Origin: Planctomycetota bacterium
GTDB lineage: Bacteria > Planctomycetota > Phycisphaerae > WQYP01
Assembly (NCBI GenBank): GCA_021852225.1
Contig: JAJZOA010000130.1
Coordinates: forward strand, 1 to 17,920
Length of the DNA: 17,920 nt
Direction of reading: 5' to 3'
This document shows positions 15,780-17,920 of the stretch, in pieces. Position 1 is the first letter of the stretch. Each line of letters opens with the position of its first letter. A model generated the notes under the pieces. The model did not search any database. It was not told where the DNA came from and saw only the letters and a list, made by a program, of their open reading frames with translations. Both the position numbers and the translations under genes were made by a program.

Positions 15780-17225
15780 CTATTTATTGGACGCGGCGGG
15801 CTGATTATCTTTTGCGACTTTCGCCAGCGCTTGCCGCGCCTGTCTGCTTCCGGCGGCGGCGGCTTTGCGAATCAACTCCAATCCTTTGGCTTGATTCTGT
15901 GGCACTCCCTGTCCGTCATAATATATAGCGCCAAGGGCATACATGGCCCGCGGGCTGCCGGCGGCCGCTGCCTTGCCAAACCAGAAAATAGCGCGGCGTT
16001 GATCCGGCTTGCCACCCATTCCATTCAGATTAATGGCGGCCATATTCACCATGGCGTTCCGATTGCCGTCTTTAGCGGCTTCGCGAAACCAGTAACGCAT
16101 TTTCTTGGGGTCTTGGGGCACACCGCGTCCATGCAGGTACAGGCCACCGATATTCAGCATCGCGGCGGAACTGCCCGCCGCCGCCGCCCGATGAAACCAC
16201 GCAGCCGCGCGGCGATAACTTCGTTGTACGCCCTGACCATACAGATACTGTCCGCCGATATTATTCATGGCGCCGGCATCCCCGGCGTCGGCCGCCTTTT
16301 TGTACCACTGCATCGCCTTGTGATAATTCTGTTCAACGCCGGCGCCATGGAAATACAGATTGCCCATGCAGGCCATCGCTCGGGCCGAATGGACCGCGAC
16401 ACCTTTACGAAACCAATGAATGGCCTTTTTGTAATCTCTTGAAACGCCCGTTCCAAGGGCATAGAAAGAACCGATTTTGACCATGGCGGCGGGCATTCCG
16501 GCAATCGCGGCTTTGCGGTACCACGCCAGCGCTTTGGCCATATCTTGCCGTTCACCGATCCCTTTTTGCCTGCACATGCCGAGTCCATACATGCCCAGCG
16601 GACTGCCGGCCACCATAGCCTTGCGGTACCATTGCACGGCGATAGCGCTATCTTTAATGCCACCCTGGCCTTTAAGAATTTCAGTCGCCAGCATGCACAT
16701 GGCGGCGGCATCACCACGGCGGGCTGATTTCGTGTACCACGCGCGAGCTTTTGTATAATCCTGCGGCAAGACGCGGCCCTGGGCATAAATCAATCCGATG
16801 CTGGCCATGGCTCGGGCACTGCCCCCGGCGGCGGCCTGCCGAAACAGTCGCATGGCCTTTCGGTAATCCCTTTTTACACCGACTCCTTCATAGTACCGCA
16901 GCCCGAGCTTCCACCGCATGATCGCCTGCGCAGAAGCCGGTGGCCGAGGCGTATCAACCCTGACAGATAAACTGCCGCCTGCGACCGGCCTAATTTGGGC
17001 AATCGCGTTACTGGCTGCGCCTATGCCGAAAGTTACGGCGATGATGCTGGTTAAAATCGAATTCCGGCGCGGCAGTTCACGTTTGAGCTGCGAAAATACG
17101 TGCGGCCATAGCTTTGTCGCACAACAATGCCGCCCGCGAAGGAAAAATCGAACGCCGCTTTTATAAAAAGTACTTGTGGGGAGTTTTTCCGCCACGGGTC
17201 GATTGCGCCAACAGGTCTCGGTCAT
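15780..17225 (-). CDS. Sel1-repeat protein with N-terminal membrane/secretion segment
   Basis: The 481-residue protein consists largely of ten consecutive 36-residue Sel1-like repeats (about residues 103-462). Each has the pattern M--IG-LY--G-GV--DY-KA--WF-KAA-AGS-A. Sel1 repeats build alpha-solenoids that scaffold protein-protein contacts, so a specific partner cannot be named. The N-terminus is unusual: about 55 mostly polar, basic residues precede a hydrophobic stretch, SILTSIIAVTFGIGAASNAI (about 56-75). That stretch could be a long signal peptide or a membrane anchor, placing the repeats outside the cytoplasm. I chose the start at 17225 because GGAG lies 7 nt upstream (ctGGAGatgtcaaATG). 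The frame is open further upstream to 17288 without such a site. The gene diverges from the poxB-like gene across about 335 bp. Confidence 0.85.
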   Translation of the reverse strand: MTETCWRNRPVAEKLPTSTFYKSGVRFFLRGRHCCATKLWPHVFSQLKRELPRRNSILTSIIAVTFGIGAASNAIAQIRPVAGGSLSVRVDTPRPPASAQAIMRWKLGLRYYEGVGVKRDYRKAMRLFRQAAAGGSARAMASIGLIYAQGRVLPQDYTKARAWYTKSARRGDAAAMCMLATEILKGQGGIKDSAIAVQWYRKAMVAGSPLGMYGLGMCRQKGIGERQDMAKALAWYRKAAIAGMPAAMVKIGSFYALGTGVSRDYKKAIHWFRKGVAVHSARAMACMGNLYFHGAGVEQNYHKAMQWYKKAADAGDAGAMNNIGGQYLYGQGVQRSYRRAAAWFHRAAAAGSSAAMLNIGGLYLHGRGVPQDPKKMRYWFREAAKDGNRNAMVNMAAINLNGMGGKPDQRRAIFWFGKAAAAGSPRAMYALGAIYYDGQGVPQNQAKGLELIRKAAAAGSRQARQALAKVAKDNQPAASNK

Positions 17226-17559
17226 TTGACATCTCCAGATTGCGCGGGAGTTAAAACCTTTTTTCCCTGTCCTATCATAGAGTCGCAAGGCTGGAATATG
17301 AAATCGATCAACCTAATGGCTCGCCAAGCGTAGCTTGATTCTTACTGGCTATTGCTTATCGGGCAGGACTGGCGGACTATATGCACGCGAGTTGACAGCC
17401 CGCTAACAGGGGCGTATTTTGCGGCATAATGGCGGGGAACTGGACGAAATCCACAGCGGGATTAAGGGGTAATGTCCGCATGCGATTCCTATCACAATCG
17501 CCGGCACTTTGACAGAATGCGCATACGGCAGACGCCCGAAATTGAAGTCAAGGAGTCTG
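17226..17559. other. divergent intergenic region between the Sel1 and pyruvate oxidase genes
   Basis: These 334 bp contain the promoters for both neighbours. A good candidate for the poxB-like gene is listed separately. A small palindrome CAAGC-GTA-GCTTG (17325-17337) lies in the middle and could be a protein-binding site or a chance repeat. No gene is supported. Confidence 0.4.
17392..17420 (+). promoter_or_regulatory. candidate sigma-70 promoter for the poxB-like gene
   Basis: A perfect TTGACA (17392-17397) is separated by 17 bp from TATTTT (17415-17420, 4 of 6 to TATAAT). It lies about 140 bp upstream of the start codon, leaving a long leader. This is the best promoter match in the region. 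A second TTGACA at 17509-17514 has no matching -10. Confidence 0.35.
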
Positions 17560-17562
17560 ATG

Positions 17563-17920
17563 ATGCAAAAAAGTGTTGCTAAAATCATTATTGAAACGCT
17601 GGTTGCCGCCGGGGTCGAGCGCATTTACGGCGTGGTGGGTGATTCCCTGAACGGCATTTTGGAAGAAATTGGCAAACGCAAAGATATTGAGTGGATCGGC
17701 GTGCGGCACGAAGAAACGGCCGCGTTCGCCGCCGGTGCCCAGGCGCACCTTACCGGCGAACTGGCGGTGTGTGCGGGAAGTTGCGGGCCGGGGAATATGC
17801 ACCTTATTAATGGTTTATATGATTGCCAGCGCAGCCGCGTGCCGGTATTGGCCATTGCAGCGCACATTCCAAGCGGCGAAATCGGGAGTAATTATTTTCA
17901 GGAAACACATCCGGTTAAAC
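17563..17920 (+). CDS. poxB: PoxB-type pyruvate oxidase/dehydrogenase (ThDP-dependent), N-terminal part
   Basis: The first 119 residues of a thiamine-diphosphate enzyme that oxidatively decarboxylates pyruvate to acetate and CO2, passing electrons to quinone in the E. coli form. The gene runs off the right edge. The N-terminal PYR domain matches PoxB closely: [18 protein letters not shown], then [20 protein letters not shown] with E50 in the position of the cofactor-activating Glu, then [37 protein letters not shown] and YFQETHP. In E. coli this family is a peripheral membrane protein that is active in stationary phase. The membrane-binding C-terminus is outside the window. Two ATG codons are adjacent. 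AAGGAG (17550-17555) is 7 nt before the second, so I use 17563. The first, at 17560, is possible. Other ThDP enzymes (acetolactate synthase) are less likely given the motif match. Confidence 0.93.
   Translation, partial: MQKSVAKIIIETLVAAGVERIYGVVGDSLNGILEEIGKRKDIEWIGVRHEETAAFAAGAQAHLTGELAVCAGSCGPGNMHLINGLYDCQRSRVPVLAIAAHIPSGEIGSNYFQETHPVK

Noticed and set aside
1..17920. CRISPR array, rRNA operon, prophage or toxin-antitoxin pair
   Set aside because: No regularly spaced repeats, no rRNA-like sequence, no phage structural genes and no adjacent small gene pair with recognisable toxin or antitoxin features were seen.

Overview
The window looks like a chromosomal segment of a moderately GC-rich bacterium, most likely a planctomycete (Phycisphaerae-like) or a close PVC relative. 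This is inferred from gene content. A type IV-prepilin-like protein has an H-X10-D..HV C-terminal motif of the kind abundant in planctomycetes. GlmU is of the alternative 'putative sugar nucleotidyltransferase' type. An apgM-like enzyme follows homoserine dehydrogenase. There is also a bacterial GH63/MGH1-like glucosidase. No rRNA gene, no intact tRNA gene and no CRISPR array was seen.

Layout: (1) 1-3286, plus strand: the 3' end of murA, then hom and an apgM-like gene 29 bp apart, probably a threonine-pathway pair. (2) 3287-4328: about 1 kb without a convincing gene, containing two adjacent GC-rich hairpins. (3) 4329-6809, minus strand: an orphan prepilin-like gene and carA (small subunit of carbamoyl phosphate synthetase). 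(4) 6810-8960: an accessory scar. It holds the left part of a degraded IS3-like element, a 56-nt tRNA-like sequence that lacks exactly an anticodon arm, an AT-rich gene for a zinc-ribbon membrane protein, and a short ORF of uncertain nature. (5) 8961-13210, minus strand: a large GH63-type glycoside hydrolase and a class II fumarase. (6) 13211-14092: 0.9 kb without a convincing gene, the second half rich in inverted repeats. (7) 14093-15355, plus strand: the GlmU-like bifunctional enzyme. (8) 15491-17225, minus strand: a 38-residue, very basic protein preceded by an unusual inverted repeat, and a secreted or membrane-anchored protein with ten Sel1 repeats. (9) 17563 to the window end, plus strand: the first 119 residues of a PoxB-type pyruvate oxidase/dehydrogenase, divergent from the Sel1 gene.

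Most genes are housekeeping: peptidoglycan precursor supply (murA, glmU-like), aspartate-family amino acids (hom and the putative homoserine kinase), pyrimidine/arginine precursor (carA), TCA cycle (fumC) and pyruvate oxidation (poxB). I did not find a clear new multi-gene system. The parts most worth checking are the hom/apgM-like pair, the anticodon-arm-less tRNA relic in the accessory scar, the inverted-repeat-rich region before the GlmU-like gene, and the tiny basic protein with its two-way hairpin leader.
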